Assembly (NCBI RefSeq): GCF_000499845.2
Contig: NC_023750.2
Span: 31,964,869-32,028,868 of the forward strand
Origin: Phaseolus vulgaris
Taxonomy: Eukaryota > Streptophyta > Magnoliopsida > Fabales > Fabaceae
Length of the DNA: 64,000 nucleotides
Direction of reading: 5' to 3'
Position 1 is the stretch's first letter, and every line of letters starts with the position of its first letter. This document shows positions 34,618 to 46,392 of this stretch, in pieces. The notes beneath the pieces were generated by a model. That model was not told where the DNA came from. It did not search any database and saw only the letters and a program-made list of their open reading frames with translations. The translations under genes were made by a program, and so were the position numbers.

Positions 34618-35069
34618 TTGTCAGAATTCCATATTCGGTACCAGCCGAGAGGGGCAATCAAATCACAAGCTTTAGCCGACTTCGCAACCAAGCTCAGCCC
34701 CCGTTCGACCGAAGGGGAGAGCTCCCAATGGATCTTACATGTGGATGGGTCCTCTAATAGTAGATCATGTGGTGCAGGGGTAGTACTCAAAGGACCAAGT
34801 GGCGTTCTCCTTGAACAAGCCTTGAAGTTTGAATTCAAAACATCAAACAATCAGGCCGAGTATGAAGTCATCATAGGCAGTCTCAATCTAGCCCTAGATC
34901 TGGAGGTCACAAAGCTTATTTGTAGAAGTGATTCCCAACTCGTTGTCGGCCAACTAAAGGGGAATTCGAAGTCAAGGAATCGTTGCTTCGGAGATACTAT
35001 CACTTTGTTCAAAACTTGATTACCAGGTTTACAGAAGTGACAATCCAGCACATCTGCCGGGAACACTAT
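34618..35069 (+). pseudogene. Tat second RNase H domain (aRNH-like), truncated by insertion
   Basis: Reads ILHVDGSSNSRSCGAGVVLK, then FEFKTSNNQAEYEVIIGSLN, then LICRSDSQLVVGQLKG. These are the D-G-S-x-N, N-x-Q-A-E-Y-E and S-D-S-Q-L-V blocks of the archaeal-type RNase H that marks the Tat lineage. The frame breaks after about 34980, and the copia element inserts at 35070. Confidence 0.85.
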
Positions 35070-37304
35070 TGTTGAACAAGATGCTTTGATGTCTCCAAAT
35101 CCAAGAGGAAAGCTTGAAGACCTTGCTGCTGGGTGTGTGTGTGTTGTCTAGTTGTTTGAAACTTGTTAATTCACTCCTTAAGATGATCCAAGTTCATTTG
35201 AATATTTAACCTTTTGAAAAGATGTGTTTTCTAAAAAGCTGTCAAAATTTCAACAGGTTGTTTTTCGAAACAACAGGTTGTTTTACCTTAGTAGTTTTTG
35301 AAAAAGGTTGAAAGTTGTTTGACTTGGTTCACTTTGCTGTCAAACCAAATCAATCGATTGTTTCGACAAAACAATCTATTATTTTCCTGAAAACCTTATC
35401 AGAATTATGTTAAGCGGTTTTAATATGTTTTAAATGATCCTAACTAACTTGGCTCCTTTATTAAATGCTTTTGACCACTTGGTTGGTCCATATAAAGGTG
35501 GTTTTACGCTCCTAATCTTGAAGTAAGAAAAAGAGTTTATCAAAAACATTTTTTCCAAGATTTGAAAGAGCTTTGGATCATTCTTAAGTGTGTGGAATAG
35601 GATTGGGTTGTATTATGAACTTTAAGCTTTGTAATACCTAGGTGTATTTTATTCCCTTCTTCCTTGATTACTGTATTTCTGTATTTGTGTTGCCAAGGAG
35701 TGTTGCGTGTTCTCGAGGGGTTCAAGATCAACACTCTTGGTGTGGTTTGCCAAAGGTAGTGTGTTTCTTGAGGGGTTCAAGGTCACTACTTTGGTGTGTG
35801 GTGTTTGTAATATGGTTTTGATTGCATAGTGGAATACCCAGTGGTTTCTGGGGACTGGATGTAGCTCTTGGTGTAAGAGTGAACCAGTATAAATTGCTTG
35901 TGTGCTTATCTCTTACCCTTAACTCTTTAAATTTTGTTTTTAAGTTGTTTATGTTCTAACTAGTATATGTTAGAAAAGATGGCTTTAAACTAGAGGGGGA
36001 GGGGGGGGGGTTTCGCAAACTTTTAAAACAAGAATGAATTTATCTCAGGAAACAATTGATTCAGAAATTCAGTTCGCCAAAACAGCAAGCAAAAGCTGTA
36101 GTACCAGAAAAACAATCGGTTGTTTCGCAGAAACAATCGGTTGTTTATACCAGCAAACAACAAATAAACTGAATTTAAAGAGTTAGAGATAGAGAGATTG
36201 TACACAGTTGTTTATACTGGTTCACTCCAAACCCAGAGCTACATCCAGTCTTCTCAGAACCCTGAGGAAATCCACTAAGCAATCACCATTTGATCATTTA
36301 CACAACAACCAAGAGAATGACCTTGAACACCTCAAGAAACACACTCTCCTTGGTCAACACACCAACACTAAGATTGCTGATCTTGAACCCCTCAAGAACA
36401 CACAACCAATCTCAGCAAAACACAGAAACAAATACTTGTTCAACAGAGTACAAGGATTACACTTGTTACAGAAGATAATCTGAAATCAATACAAGCAGAA
36501 TCCTATTCCATACACTTTGATCAAACACAAACTTCTTAGCAATCTCAGCTCTTTGAAAAACTCAAAAACTCTTAACAAAAACTTGTCAAAGATTCTTTTT
36601 TATTCAAATCTATTTTTCTGAATATATTCAAAGATGTAGTTTGTTATCAAATCTTAACAAACTCTTAAATTGCATTAAAAGATTGGTCAAAGCATTTAAT
36701 GACTGGAGCGTAAGCAGTTAAAACATTTAAAGCTCATTCAAACAGAAAACAGTTTTTCTGTTATGGTCCCAAAACAAACAATCGGTTGTTTCCTCGAATC
36801 AATCGGTTGTTTTGGTACTTAACAATTCAACCATTTTAAAAACAGTTTTCAATCTTTTTCTCAAAACACCTAAATACAAACAATCGGTTGTTTCGACAAA
36901 ACAATCGGTTGTTTTAACTTAGTTTGAAAACATTTTACTTTCACAAAGATTGAGAATGCTAATGCTTTAGATTTAATCAAAGGGTGGATTACAACATATA
37001 AACTACCCCTGAACTAAGCTAAACCAGCACAGCAACATCAAGCACAGCAGAGGCTTCAACATCCTTCAAAGGATTTGGATTCTTCAAAGCTTGAACACCA
37101 CTTGATTCAACAGTATAAACAACCGATTGTTTTGAAGAAACAACCGATTGTTTTTCTTATATCATCTTAAAACAGTTTTGGTTCTTTGTTTCCTTGATTT
37201 CTTTCTCTGTAATTCAACATTGAATTTCATTATACATTCAAAGTTTGTGAAAATCCTTTAAAACCAATTCACCCCCCTCTTGTTTAAGGCCATATATTCT
37301 AACA
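35070..37304 (+). repeat. 5' LTR of the gag-only copia, interrupted
   Basis: The LTR sequence is 35070-35967 plus 37118-37304. TATA-like CCATATAAAGGTGG at about 35488. A later-inserted inverted solo LTR splits it after AACTAGTATA. Confidence 0.9.
35968..37112 (-). mobile_element. solo copia LTR, inverted, nested in 5' LTR
   Basis: On the minus strand it starts TGTTGAATCAAGTGGTGTTC and ends TCTAACA, the same family as the LTRs of the 52.7-60.7 kb copia. Perfect five-base target duplication GTATA (35963-35967 and 37113-37117). It contains three pairs of the AACAATCGGTTGTT motif and a G-rich run at about 35994-36010. Confidence 0.93.
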
Positions 37305-37305
37305 A

Positions 37306-37323
37306 TTGGTATCAAAGCTTGGT
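37306..37323 (+). other. primer-binding site (tRNA-Met type)
   Basis: TTGGTATCAAAGCTTGG directly follows the LTR end and resembles the complement of initiator tRNA-Met, as usual for copia. Confidence 0.8.
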
Positions 37324-37364
37324 TCTTGAAAGTTATTCAAGTTTTGATCCTAAATCTTTTTTAA

Positions 37365-38799
37365 ATGGCTGAAAAGTTTTCTTTTGGGGAAGGTGCCTGT
37401 TTAAACAAACCACCTTTGTTCTGTGGTATGAACTATGAACTGTGGTGCATAAGAATGAAATTCTTTGTTGAATCTATAGATAGAAAAATCTGGAATGTTA
37501 TTACAAATAGCTATCTCATGCCTATATCTGAAAATGTTTCTTCTGAAAGAGAACATCTTGATTGTGTAGCTATGAACATCATTGTATCTGCACTTGATTC
37601 TAATGAATTGTTCAAGGTTTCAGAATGTAGTTCTGCCAAAGAAATGTGGAATACCCTTGAAGAGTATCACAAGAATCCAAGGAGTGCCTTGATGGACAAA
37701 GAAGAATCTTCTTCTGAATCTTTCTTTTCAGAATCCAGAAAGAAGGTTTGTCTTATGACAAAAGAAGAATCTGGATCAAGTCAAGTTGCTGGAAAAAAAA
37801 TTGTCAAGACTCAAGTGATGAGAGTGAAGAGGAAACATTTAGCTCGCTGTTTAAGAAATTCAACAAGTTCCTAAAGAAGAAAAACAACAAAAGTGACTCA
37901 TCCAACATGTATGATAGCAAGAAACCTACTGAGTTTAACACTAACAAATATACATGCTTTGGATGTGGTGAACAGGGTCATATTAAAACTAAATGTCCCA
38001 ACAAAGAGAGGAAAAACTTCAAGAAGCATGAGAAGAAAGGAAAAACAAGAAGAGCTTACAATGATGACTCATCAAGCTCCTCTTCAAGTGATGAAGAAGA
38101 AGCAAATTTATGTCTAATGACAAGACAAGAAAGTGACACAAGTAGTGTAAGTTCAAACACTTCTATTAATTTTGAGAATTATAGTCAACTTCTTGATGCC
38201 TTTAATGAAATTCATGAGGAAGCTAATAGGTTGGCCCTTTTAAATAAACGGTTGAAAGATTTGAACAACTCATTGGAAAATAGAGTCAAGATCTTGGAAG
38301 AAGAGTTGAACAATTCAAAAATTGATTTTGAAAATTTGGAAATGATTTACCAAAACTGTTCTTGTAAGTGTGTTGATTCAAATTTTTGTGAAAATTGTGA
38401 ATCTCTTCAAAAGAAGGTTCACTATCTTTTAAAAACCATGGACAAGTTTTCCAAAGGCCAATCCAATCTTGAAACTGTTATTGCTTCTAAAAAATGTGTT
38501 TTTTTGGCAAGGCTGGATTGGGGTTTAATCCAAACAGCAATAACAGATCTGTTTCAAAACCCTTTTCAAGTTTCTTTGAAAAACAACTTGTTGTTTTATC
38601 GAAACAACCGATTGAAATTTGTCATTACTGCATGAAAAGGGACCACACTATTAGATTCTGCAGAGTAAGAAGGTTTTTTGTTCCCAAAGGTATTTTGAAA
38701 TGGGTTCCTAATGTTTCTAAGGTTCCTAAGGCTCCTACTAACATCATTGGACCCAAATTTATAAGGGGACCAAATCTTGTTTCTTTACCTTTCTTGTAG
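37365..38799 (+). pseudogene. copia gag of the gag-only element, frameshifted
   Basis: Starts MAEKFSFGEGACLNKPPLFC and continues with the NYELWCIRMKFFVESIDRKIW block and AKEMWNTLEEYH, the UBN2-type gag core. It lacks the middle of the usual domain. A frame change at about 37790 leads to a CCHC knuckle (CFGCGEQGHIKTKC, 37955-37996), an acidic/Ser-rich segment and a long coiled coil (RLALLNKRLKDLNNSLENRV). A second frame change near 38500 leads to a second knuckle-like block CHYCMKRDHTIRFC (38620-38661). It ends at a stop at 38797-38799. Gag would form the particle shell and bind RNA; this copy has at least two frame breaks. Confidence 0.85.
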
Positions 38800-40995
38800 G
38801 GATCTTTGGCAGCCAAGAATCATCTTTGGACTTGAAGAATGACTGCTAAAGGGAAAAGATTCTTTCTGGACTTCCAATTACTGTTGTGTACAAAGCCTAG
38901 TTTTCTTGAAGGCCAAGAGAAGTTACTTGATTATGGACAATGACTCATTAAAAGAACTACATTGTCAAAAGGATAAGACTTTCCTTGTTTTTATTTTCTT
39001 CTCTTGAATTTTTCTTTAATTCTGTAGTATGAAAAATATTGATTAATGTCTTTATCTATCATCTATGTAATGTGAATATGAAGCCTATCCTTCTGAATTA
39101 TCTTTACCTGTCAATTCCGAATCTGTGAAATGCTTAAATTGCTGTCACAGAAAAACAATCGATTATTTTCACGAAACAACCGATTGTTTCCCTCTGACAG
39201 CACTGCATTAAATTGAATTAATTTGTTTTTGCATTCTATCTGTTGCAGATTCTTTCCCCTAGCAGTTATGGGTAAAAATGCATTTATCATGGGTCTGATT
39301 TAGTTTAGAAGGGTGTTACTTTTGTCATAAATGGAATATATTTCACAAATTCTTGGAAAATTAACCTTTATGACTAGTCAAAGTCTTCATGTGCTTTCAT
39401 GTGAAATCTGCCACTGAGTGACGTGCCATTGTGTAGTCTTGGACTAGACTCTCTTTCTTGAAGACTGAAAGCCACTAAATGTCAAGGATTGGAACTGTTT
39501 TCTGTGAAAAAATAAACTCATATGCAGTTGGTCAAAAGTCTCATTCTGTTTTCTGGTTTTTCTCTTTGCCTTCATGGATCCTACACCTCCTTCATCAAAG
39601 AGGATCAATAGAAGGGCTTGAAGAATGTCTGCTAAAAGGAAGAACATCAAGAGCAGTGTCAATTCTTGTACCTATACTTTTCATTTGCATATGTCTTGCA
39701 GGGTTCTTTGAATGTCAAGAGACATCCTTGGCACATGCATAGTGTTGATCAAAAGAGAAACTTCAAAGAGAGACCTTTCAAGTAAAAGTGCTATGTTGAA
39801 GACTAATCAAAGTGATGCTTATAGCTCAAGAGCATACACCTTACTCATATTCTTGACAAGTCAAAATTCATGAGATATGTAAAGTAAGTTGTACATGTTC
39901 ATCCTATGCTTTTGGCTTCATAAGACCAAATGAAATTCTAAACATGTTGAGGTAATGCAAAGGTATGAATGTATTTCATTATGCATTTCCCATCACTTTA
40001 AAAGATGATTTGCTTTGAAAAATAACTTTTTCTAGCTGTCTTAGAAAAACAACCGATTGTTTTCACGAAACATCCGATTGTTTTACCTCTGACACATTTG
40101 AATAAAGTTGTTATGAATTCTTATGCATGATTACACCTGTTTCTTTTCTTTCATAACCCATTATGAGTCAAATATGCATTCTTTGTGCCTCTGAATTAGA
40201 TCATAAAAGAGATATATTCTTTATTTTCCTAGAAATTCAAAGCTTTTTATGAATGGCAACCACATTGGTGGTCATGAGGTTGATGAATATTTGTGAATGT
40301 ATCTTTGGATTATCTGGAAGGTTTGCTCTTAACAGAAGAGAGAATGTGTCTACCAAAACCAACTCTTGAGCAATCATTTGACCAACTTGAAGATGAACTT
40401 TTTGAAGTACTCCATTGTTGGGTGCTGCTGGATGAAGAAAAGATTGGGGGAGAAACTATGGTCTCCTTGCTGAAATTTCTGGGGTCTATGGTACTTTGAT
40501 TCTGCTTCTGTCATAGCTCTGATACACCATAGATTTTGTTGCAATTTTGATATGGTATCAAATATTTGTTGTTGCAATGGTGCTGCTACACACACTAGTT
40601 TTCTGGTTTATTATGTTGTTGCTATATGCTGGTTTTCAATGCTGAAAATTCTGTTGTTTGTATCCCTTCTTTCATTCTATTTGTGAAGACAAATAGGGGG
40701 AGAATGATGTGGTTTTATGTGTTGTGTTGTTGTTGCTACACTATGGTGTTATCTGTTTTTATCATGGTTTAAATTCTGTTGTTGCCATGCTCTTATTCAC
40801 CATAGTTTTGTTGCACACAATACTGTTTGGCACTGGTTTTCTGGTTTTCTTTGCAAATGGCTTATGCAGAAAAGTGGTTTTGTGTGCCTCGGTATCCTGC
40901 TGGTATACTTGCTTTGTATATGCACAAATTCTATTTTGCAGGACCTTTCAAGTTCAAAAACAACAACACAAACAAACCAGGGATTTGTCTTCATC
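38800..40995 (+). other. pol-less interior of the gag-only copia
   Basis: About 2.2 kb without any recognisable pol domain in six frames. The first bases (GCAGCCAAGAATCATCTTTG) still match the peptide leading into copia protease, then similarity stops. It contains paired motifs AACAATCGATTATTTTCACG/AAACAACCGATTGTTT (39150-39191) and a second pair at 40044-40086. From about 40660 (GAAGACAAATAGGGGGAGAA) it resembles the post-pol 3' leader of the autonomous element at 59250. Short open frames (39479-39742, 40709-41029) have no recognisable features. Confidence 0.7.
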
Positions 40996-41009
40996 AAATA
41001 GGGGGAGAT
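40996..41009 (+). other. polypurine tract of the gag-only copia
   Basis: CAAATAGGGGGAGATTG abuts the 3' LTR start. The same phrase (AAATAGGAGGAGATTG) precedes the 3' LTR of the pol-bearing element at 59552. Confidence 0.8.
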
Positions 41010-42072
41010 TGTTGAACAAGATACTTTGATGTCTCCAAATCCAAGAGGAAAGCTTGAAGACCTTGTTGTTGGGTGTGTGTGTGTTGTCTAGTTGTTTGAA
41101 ACTTGTTAATTCACTCCTTAAGATGATCCAAATTCATTTGAATCTTTAACCTTTTGAAAAGATGTGTTTTCTAAAAAGCTGTCAAAATTTCAACAGGTTG
41201 TTTTTCGAAACAACAAGTTGTTTTACCTTAGTAGTTTTTGAAAAAGGTTGAAAGCTGGTTGACTTGGTTGACTTTGCTGTCAAACGAAATCAATCGATTG
41301 TTTTCCTGAAAACCTTAATAGAATTATGTTAAGCGGTTTTAATATGTTTTAAATGATCCTAACTAACTTGGCAACTTTATTAAATGCTTTTGACCACTTG
41401 GTTGGTCCATATAAAGGTGGTTTTACGCTCCTAATCTTGAAGTAAGAAAAAGAGTTTATAAAAAACAGTTTTTCCAAGATTTGAAAGAGCTTTGGATCAT
41501 AATTAAGTGTGTGGAATAGGATTGGGTTGTATTCTGAACTTTAAGCTTTGTAATACCCAAGTGTATTCTATTCCCTTCTTCCTTGATTACTGCATTTCTG
41601 TATTTGTGTTGCCAAGGAGTGTTGTGTGTTCTTGAGGGGTTCAAGATCAACACTCTTGGTGTGGTTTGCCAAAGGTAGTGTGTTTCTTGAGGGGTTCAAG
41701 GTCACTACTTTGGTGTGTGGTGTTTGTAATATGGTTTTGATTGCATAGTGGAATACCCAGTGGTTTCTGGGGACTGGATGTAGCTCTTGGTGTAAGAGTG
41801 AACCAATATAAATTGCTTGCGTGTTTATCTCTTACCCTTAACTCTTTAAATTATGTTTTTAAGTTGTTTATGTTATAACTGGTATAAACAACCGATTGTT
41901 TCGAAGAAACAACTGATTGTTTTTCTGATATCATCTTAAAACAATTTTGGTTCTTTGTTTCCTTGATTTCTTTCTCTGTAATTTAGCATTGAATTTCATT
42001 ATACATTCAAAGTTTGCGAAAATCCTTTAAAAACAATTCCCCCCCTCTTGTTTAAGGCCATATATTCTAACA
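41010..42072 (+). repeat. 3' LTR of the gag-only copia
   Basis: 1063 bp, collinear with the interrupted 5' LTR. Relative to the 5' copy it lacks about 21 bp at 41295-41305, exactly one unit of a paired motif. Confidence 0.93.
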
Positions 42073-43435
42073 ACAATACCCAGACAGATATGCTTTCACG
42101 ATTAGACACAGTTAAGAATAAGGGACTCCATCGGTTGGTCATATACGTTATCTTGAAAAATACAAGCGTTGGTTCGGACAAATGCATGACAACTAAAGTG
42201 CAACCAAACTAGATGACTCCCATCAAACAGGTTTTAGCCAACGGGGATCACGGAGCACAATCTGAAAAGGCAATGAGACAACTGACAGCTAGGTTTCTTC
42301 TTATTGATAAGGATCTGTATCGTCGAGGATATACTCGACCACTCTTAAATGTATCACCCTCGACCAGGTTGATTATGTCATGCGGGAGATACACGAGAGG
42401 GTATGTGGGGAACAAGAACAATGGTCATGAAGGTATTAAGGGAAGGCTATTATTGGCCGATTTGCAGAGCGATTGCACAAACTTTGTTCGAAAATGTGTT
42501 AAATGTCAAGAGTACGATAGTTTATCTCATCAAAGGCCCGACAATCTTCTTTATATTCTCTACCCATGGCCATTTGTAAAATGGGGAATGAATATAATTG
42601 GAACCTTTACGCCAGGTAATGGGCAATGTAAATTTCTTCTAGTCGAGATAGACTACTTCACCAAGTGGATAGAGGTGAAAACCTTGGAAGCCATCACAGC
42701 CCGAAATGTGCAAAATTTTGTATGGAAAAATATTGTGTGTCGTTTCGGGATCCCACACGTGATCATTATCGACAATGGCCAACAGTTCATCGACTGAGGA
42801 CTAGCTGAATTTAATGAAAAGCTCAATATCAAGCATATCACAAGCTCGGTTGAACACCCTCAAACTAACGGCCAAGTCGAAGCCACCAATAAAGTAATTT
42901 TTAACGAATTGAAGAAGAGACTTGGCCCAGCTAAAGTTAAGTGGACCGAAGAACTATTTGAGATTTTATGGACATACAAGTGTACCCCACAATCCACTAC
43001 ACAGTAAACTCCATATAGCCTGACGTACGAAACGGAGGCTATGATCCCGATGGATGTTGGAGAACCCTCTCTACGGCGGCAAACACTAGATCTAGATCTC
43101 AATAAAGAAGGCATGTTGGTCAGCCTCAATCTAGATCTCAACAAAGAAAGCATGTTGGTCGATCTTGACCTAATTAACAGCTCAGAGACAAAAGAAGAAT
43201 AAGGGAAGAAGCGTGCAAGGTCCGGGCGGCAAGGAGGTACAATTTGAAGGTAACTCCAAGAGCTTTTCAAAAAGGGGATTTGGTTTGGCGAAAGCATAGC
43301 GACGCCTGAAAAAATGAAGGCAAGTTCTCCAGCAATTAGGAGGGACCTTTTCGCATTTCCAACACAACGGTCGGCGGAGCCTATTAACTAGAATTTCTAT
43401 TTGGCAAATCTGTACCGAAAACGTGGAATGCCACG
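42073..43435 (+). pseudogene. Tat integrase, decayed
   Basis: The Tat frame resumes with NTQTDMLSRL after the copia. The zinc-binding part reads HEGIKGRLLLADLQSDC and KCVKCQ. The core has VEIDYFTKWIE (first Asp), HVIIIDNGQQFID (second Asp) and HPQTNGQVEATNK (Glu). Stops occur at about 42212, 42795 and 43006. A 39-bp in-frame duplication (SLNLDLNKE/LDLNKES) lies at 43092-43165. The reading reaches ANLYRKRGMPR at the CRM insertion point and continues for a short distance after 50748. Confidence 0.85.
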
Positions 43436-44104
43436 TGATGGGTTGATACCAAAAGATGGTTTGTTCTTCTTGGAGATTTGAAAAGGGTGGCGGAAGCAAT
43501 GGATGTGATGGATCAAGGAGGGCTCATATAGAGCTATGGGTTCCTTGTAGGTGCATGAAAGGTATGGAGAGTGATTGGTTGGACCATATCACTTGGAGAA
43601 AAGTGGAGGTGAAGATCAAAGTGTCTAACCTAGAGAGACTTGACAAGGGAGTAGAAGCTTGCAATATTTGGCAGCAATTTACTCATAAAATTGATCTTAT
43701 TAAAACATGAGCCAAGCACCCCATTATATAGGTTCAAGTACCTTGGAGAACAAGGAGCAAGGGTAGGAAGGGGAATACACAAAAGAGCGGCTGCTAGGGT
43801 TTTGACTAAAGTCAATGTCACACCCTAGGAGCAAAGTTCTAGAAGCTAGGTTAACTTCTTACCCTAAAAGGCTTTACTCAAGCACCCCCCCCCCCATTAT
43901 GCTAAATGAACCCTATTCTACTGAAATTACAAATAAAGAAACTAGCTCTCATGGCTTGGGCTTTACTTCTTGTGGTCCTCTTTGAACATATAAAGAAACA
44001 TTTCTTTGCCATCAGTAGCAGAACCCCAATCTTCTTGAATCCTCTTTACCATGGACCTAGTTGTTGGGCTTGAACTAGGACCCAAGCTTGGGCCTCTTCC
44101 ATCA
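43436..44104 (-). repeat. 3' LTR of the CRM element
   Basis: 669 bp. Contains a 13-base C run (about 43884-43896), where the other LTR has about seven C. It includes GAAAAGTGGAGGTGAAGATC (about 43598), missing from the other copy. The pol stop lies inside it at 43963. Confidence 0.93.
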
Positions 44105-46392
44105 TCCCTTCCCTCTAGAAGAGGATTTGTCCTCAAATCACATGCTTTTGCCTCTTCATCTTCACTACCTGCAAAAGGTGTTAGATCCATAACATTGAAG
44201 GTAGTATGTACTCCATATTCTTTAGGCAGGTCAATTTGATATGCATTATTATTGATTCTTTTGAGAACTTGGAAGGGGCCATCACCCTGGGGACTAAGTT
44301 TAGACTTCCTCTGATTAGGGAATCTATCTTTTCTAAGGTGAAGCCAAACCCAATCTCCCTCCTCAAAAATCACCTCTCTCTTCCCCTTATTGCTATGTTT
44401 CTTGTATTTCTCTGTTTGTTGTTGTATTTTGTATTTAATCCTTTCATGCATTTTCTTTACAAATTCAGCCTTTGTTACTCCTTCCTTATGCACAAAATCT
44501 TGTGGATTAGGTAGAGGTAACAAATCCAAAGGAGTAAGAGGATTGAACCTATACACAGCCTCAAATGGAGAAATGTTAGTAGTTTTATGAACTACTCTAT
44601 TATATGCAAACTCAATATGAGGAAGGTACTCATCCCAAGATTTGTGGTTTCCTTTCATGATTGACCTAAGCATAGTGGAAAGAGATCTATTTACAACTTC
44701 AGTTTGTCCATCCGTTTGAGGATGACAAGAAGTTGAGAAATTCAACTTAGTTCCAAGCCTTTCCCAAAGAGTTCTCCAGAAATGGCTTACAAATTTAGGA
44801 TCTCTATCCGAAACTATGGTCTTAGGTAAACCATGTAGTCTTACCACTTCTCTGAAGAAGAGCTTAGAGATGTTGGTAGCATCATCCACTTTATGGCAGG
44901 GTATGAAATGAGCCATCTTGCTAAACCTATCCACTACCACAAAGATGGAATCAAAACCTCTATGTATCCTAGGAAGTCCTAATATGAAATCCATGCTTAT
45001 ATCTTCCCAAGGAGCACTTGCAAAAGGTAAAGGAGTGTAGAGACCGTGAGGCATTGTCTTAGATTTAGCTTTTAAACATGAAATGCATCTATGACAATGT
45101 CTTTGGACATCTTTCCTCATGTGTGGCCAAAAGAATTTTCTTTTTAAAAGCTCAAGAGTTTTATCAACTCCAAAATGGCCCATGAGTCCTCCTTCATGTG
45201 CTTCTTTTACAAGGAGTTTTCTATGTGTTCCTTGGGGTATGCAAAGTTTTCCTTCTTTAAATAAGTTCCCCTCAGAAACATAAAAACCTCCTTGTGCTCT
45301 ATGTTGACACTCAACAAAAGTGGGTGCAAAATCATGATCTTCTTTATAAAGTTCAGGTATGTTTTCAAATCCAAGAATTTGGGCTCCAAGTTTAGAAAAG
45401 AGGGCATGTCTCCTTGATAGAGCATCTGCCACAATATTTGTATTGCCCTTCTTGTATTTGATAACATATGGAAATTGCTCAAGAAATTCCATCCACTTTG
45501 CATGTCTTTTGTTCAACTTGTGTTGACCCTTCAAATATTTCAAAGACTCGTGATCACTATGTATGTCAAATTCTTTTGAGACTAGATAGTGTTCCCAAGT
45601 CTGCAAGGCCCTCACAAGTGCATAAAGCTCTTTGTCATAGGTGGGATAGTTGAGGGCGGCACCATGAAGTTTTTCACTAAAATATGCAATTGGGTGCCCA
45701 CCTTGCAACAACACAGCACCTATTCCTACTCCTGATGCATCACACTCTAGCTCAAAAGTTTTTGAAAATTTTGGTAAAGCTAGAATGGGTGCATTAGTGA
45801 GTTGAGCTTTCAACCTTTGAAAGGCTTGCTCATGCTTCTCCGTCCAACAAAATGGAGTGTCTTTCTTCACTAACTCATTGAGTGGTGAAGCTAGACTTGA
45901 GAAGTTAGGAACAAATCTCCTATAGAAACTTGCTAGACCATGAAAGCTCCTAACATCTCCTACATTTTGTGGGGTTGGCCACTCTTGGATGGCTTTGATT
46001 TTCTCGGGGTCAACATGTACCCCATTTTTGTTTACTATAAAACCTAAAAACACTACACTATCTACACAAAAAGTGCACTTATCTATATTAGCAAACAAAC
46101 TATTTTTCCTAAGCACTAAAAGAACCTCCCTAAGGTGACTTAGGTGGGACTCTAGGCTTTGACTATATACTAATATATCATCAAAATAAACTACTACGTA
46201 TTTACCTATACAATCCATAAGGACATGATTCATAAGCCTCATGAAAGTGCTAAGTGCATTAGTGAGTCCAAAAGGCATCACTAACCACTCATATAATCCA
46301 AATTTGGTCTTAAAAGCAGTTTTCCACTCATCACCCTCTTTGATTCTTATTTGGTGATATCCGCTTTTGAGATCAATTTTAGAAAATATATT
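43963..46392 (-). pseudogene. CRM pol: RT (N-terminal deleted), RNase H, integrase
   Basis: From about 46390 the frame reads KIDLKSGYHQIRIKEGDEWK, then MPFGLTNALSTFMRLMN, and the RT catalytic box VVVYFDDILVYS (about 46188). RNase H follows (FELECDASGVGIGAVL ... YPTYDKELYALVRALQTW ... HSDHESLKYL). The integrase zinc region (HFGVDKTLELLKRKFFW, CHRCISC) is followed by the core with Asp (SMDFILGLP), Asp (VSDRDPKF) and Glu (HPQTDGQTEVVNRS). The C-terminal GDWVWLHLRKDRFP and FNVMDLTPFAG segments precede an end at 43963. The frame is open for over 770 codons. No chromodomain is seen. The last 47 codons lie in the 3' LTR. The RT fingers and part of the palm are missing upstream of 46390. Confidence 0.92.
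44105..44117 (-). other. polypurine tract of the CRM element
   Basis: On the minus strand AGAGGGAAGGGA abuts the LTR start TGATGG. Confidence 0.75.

Larger units (their letters stand above)
35070..42072 (+). mobile_element. non-autonomous (gag-only) copia element
   Basis: LTRs 35070-37304 (interrupted by a 1145-bp solo LTR) and 41010-42072 both begin TGTTGAACAAGAT and end TATTCTAACA. Flanks ACTAT (35065-35069) and ACAAT (42073-42077) form the target duplication with one change. A tRNA-Met primer site, a gag remnant and a polypurine tract are present. The sequence from about 38820 to 40995 has no protease, integrase, RT or RNase H. Gag stops matching copia precisely where pol should begin. 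It is a gag-bearing, pol-less derivative. Confidence 0.9.

Noticed and set aside
40709..41029. Hydrophobic 106-residue frame that could be mistaken for an envelope-like gene
   Set aside because: Overlaps the polypurine tract and 3' LTR start, has alternative frames of similar length, and lacks signal or fusion features.
43456..43710. 84-residue + frame near the CRM left end
   Set aside because: Falls entirely in the CRM LTR and reappears partly in the other LTR; not a gene.
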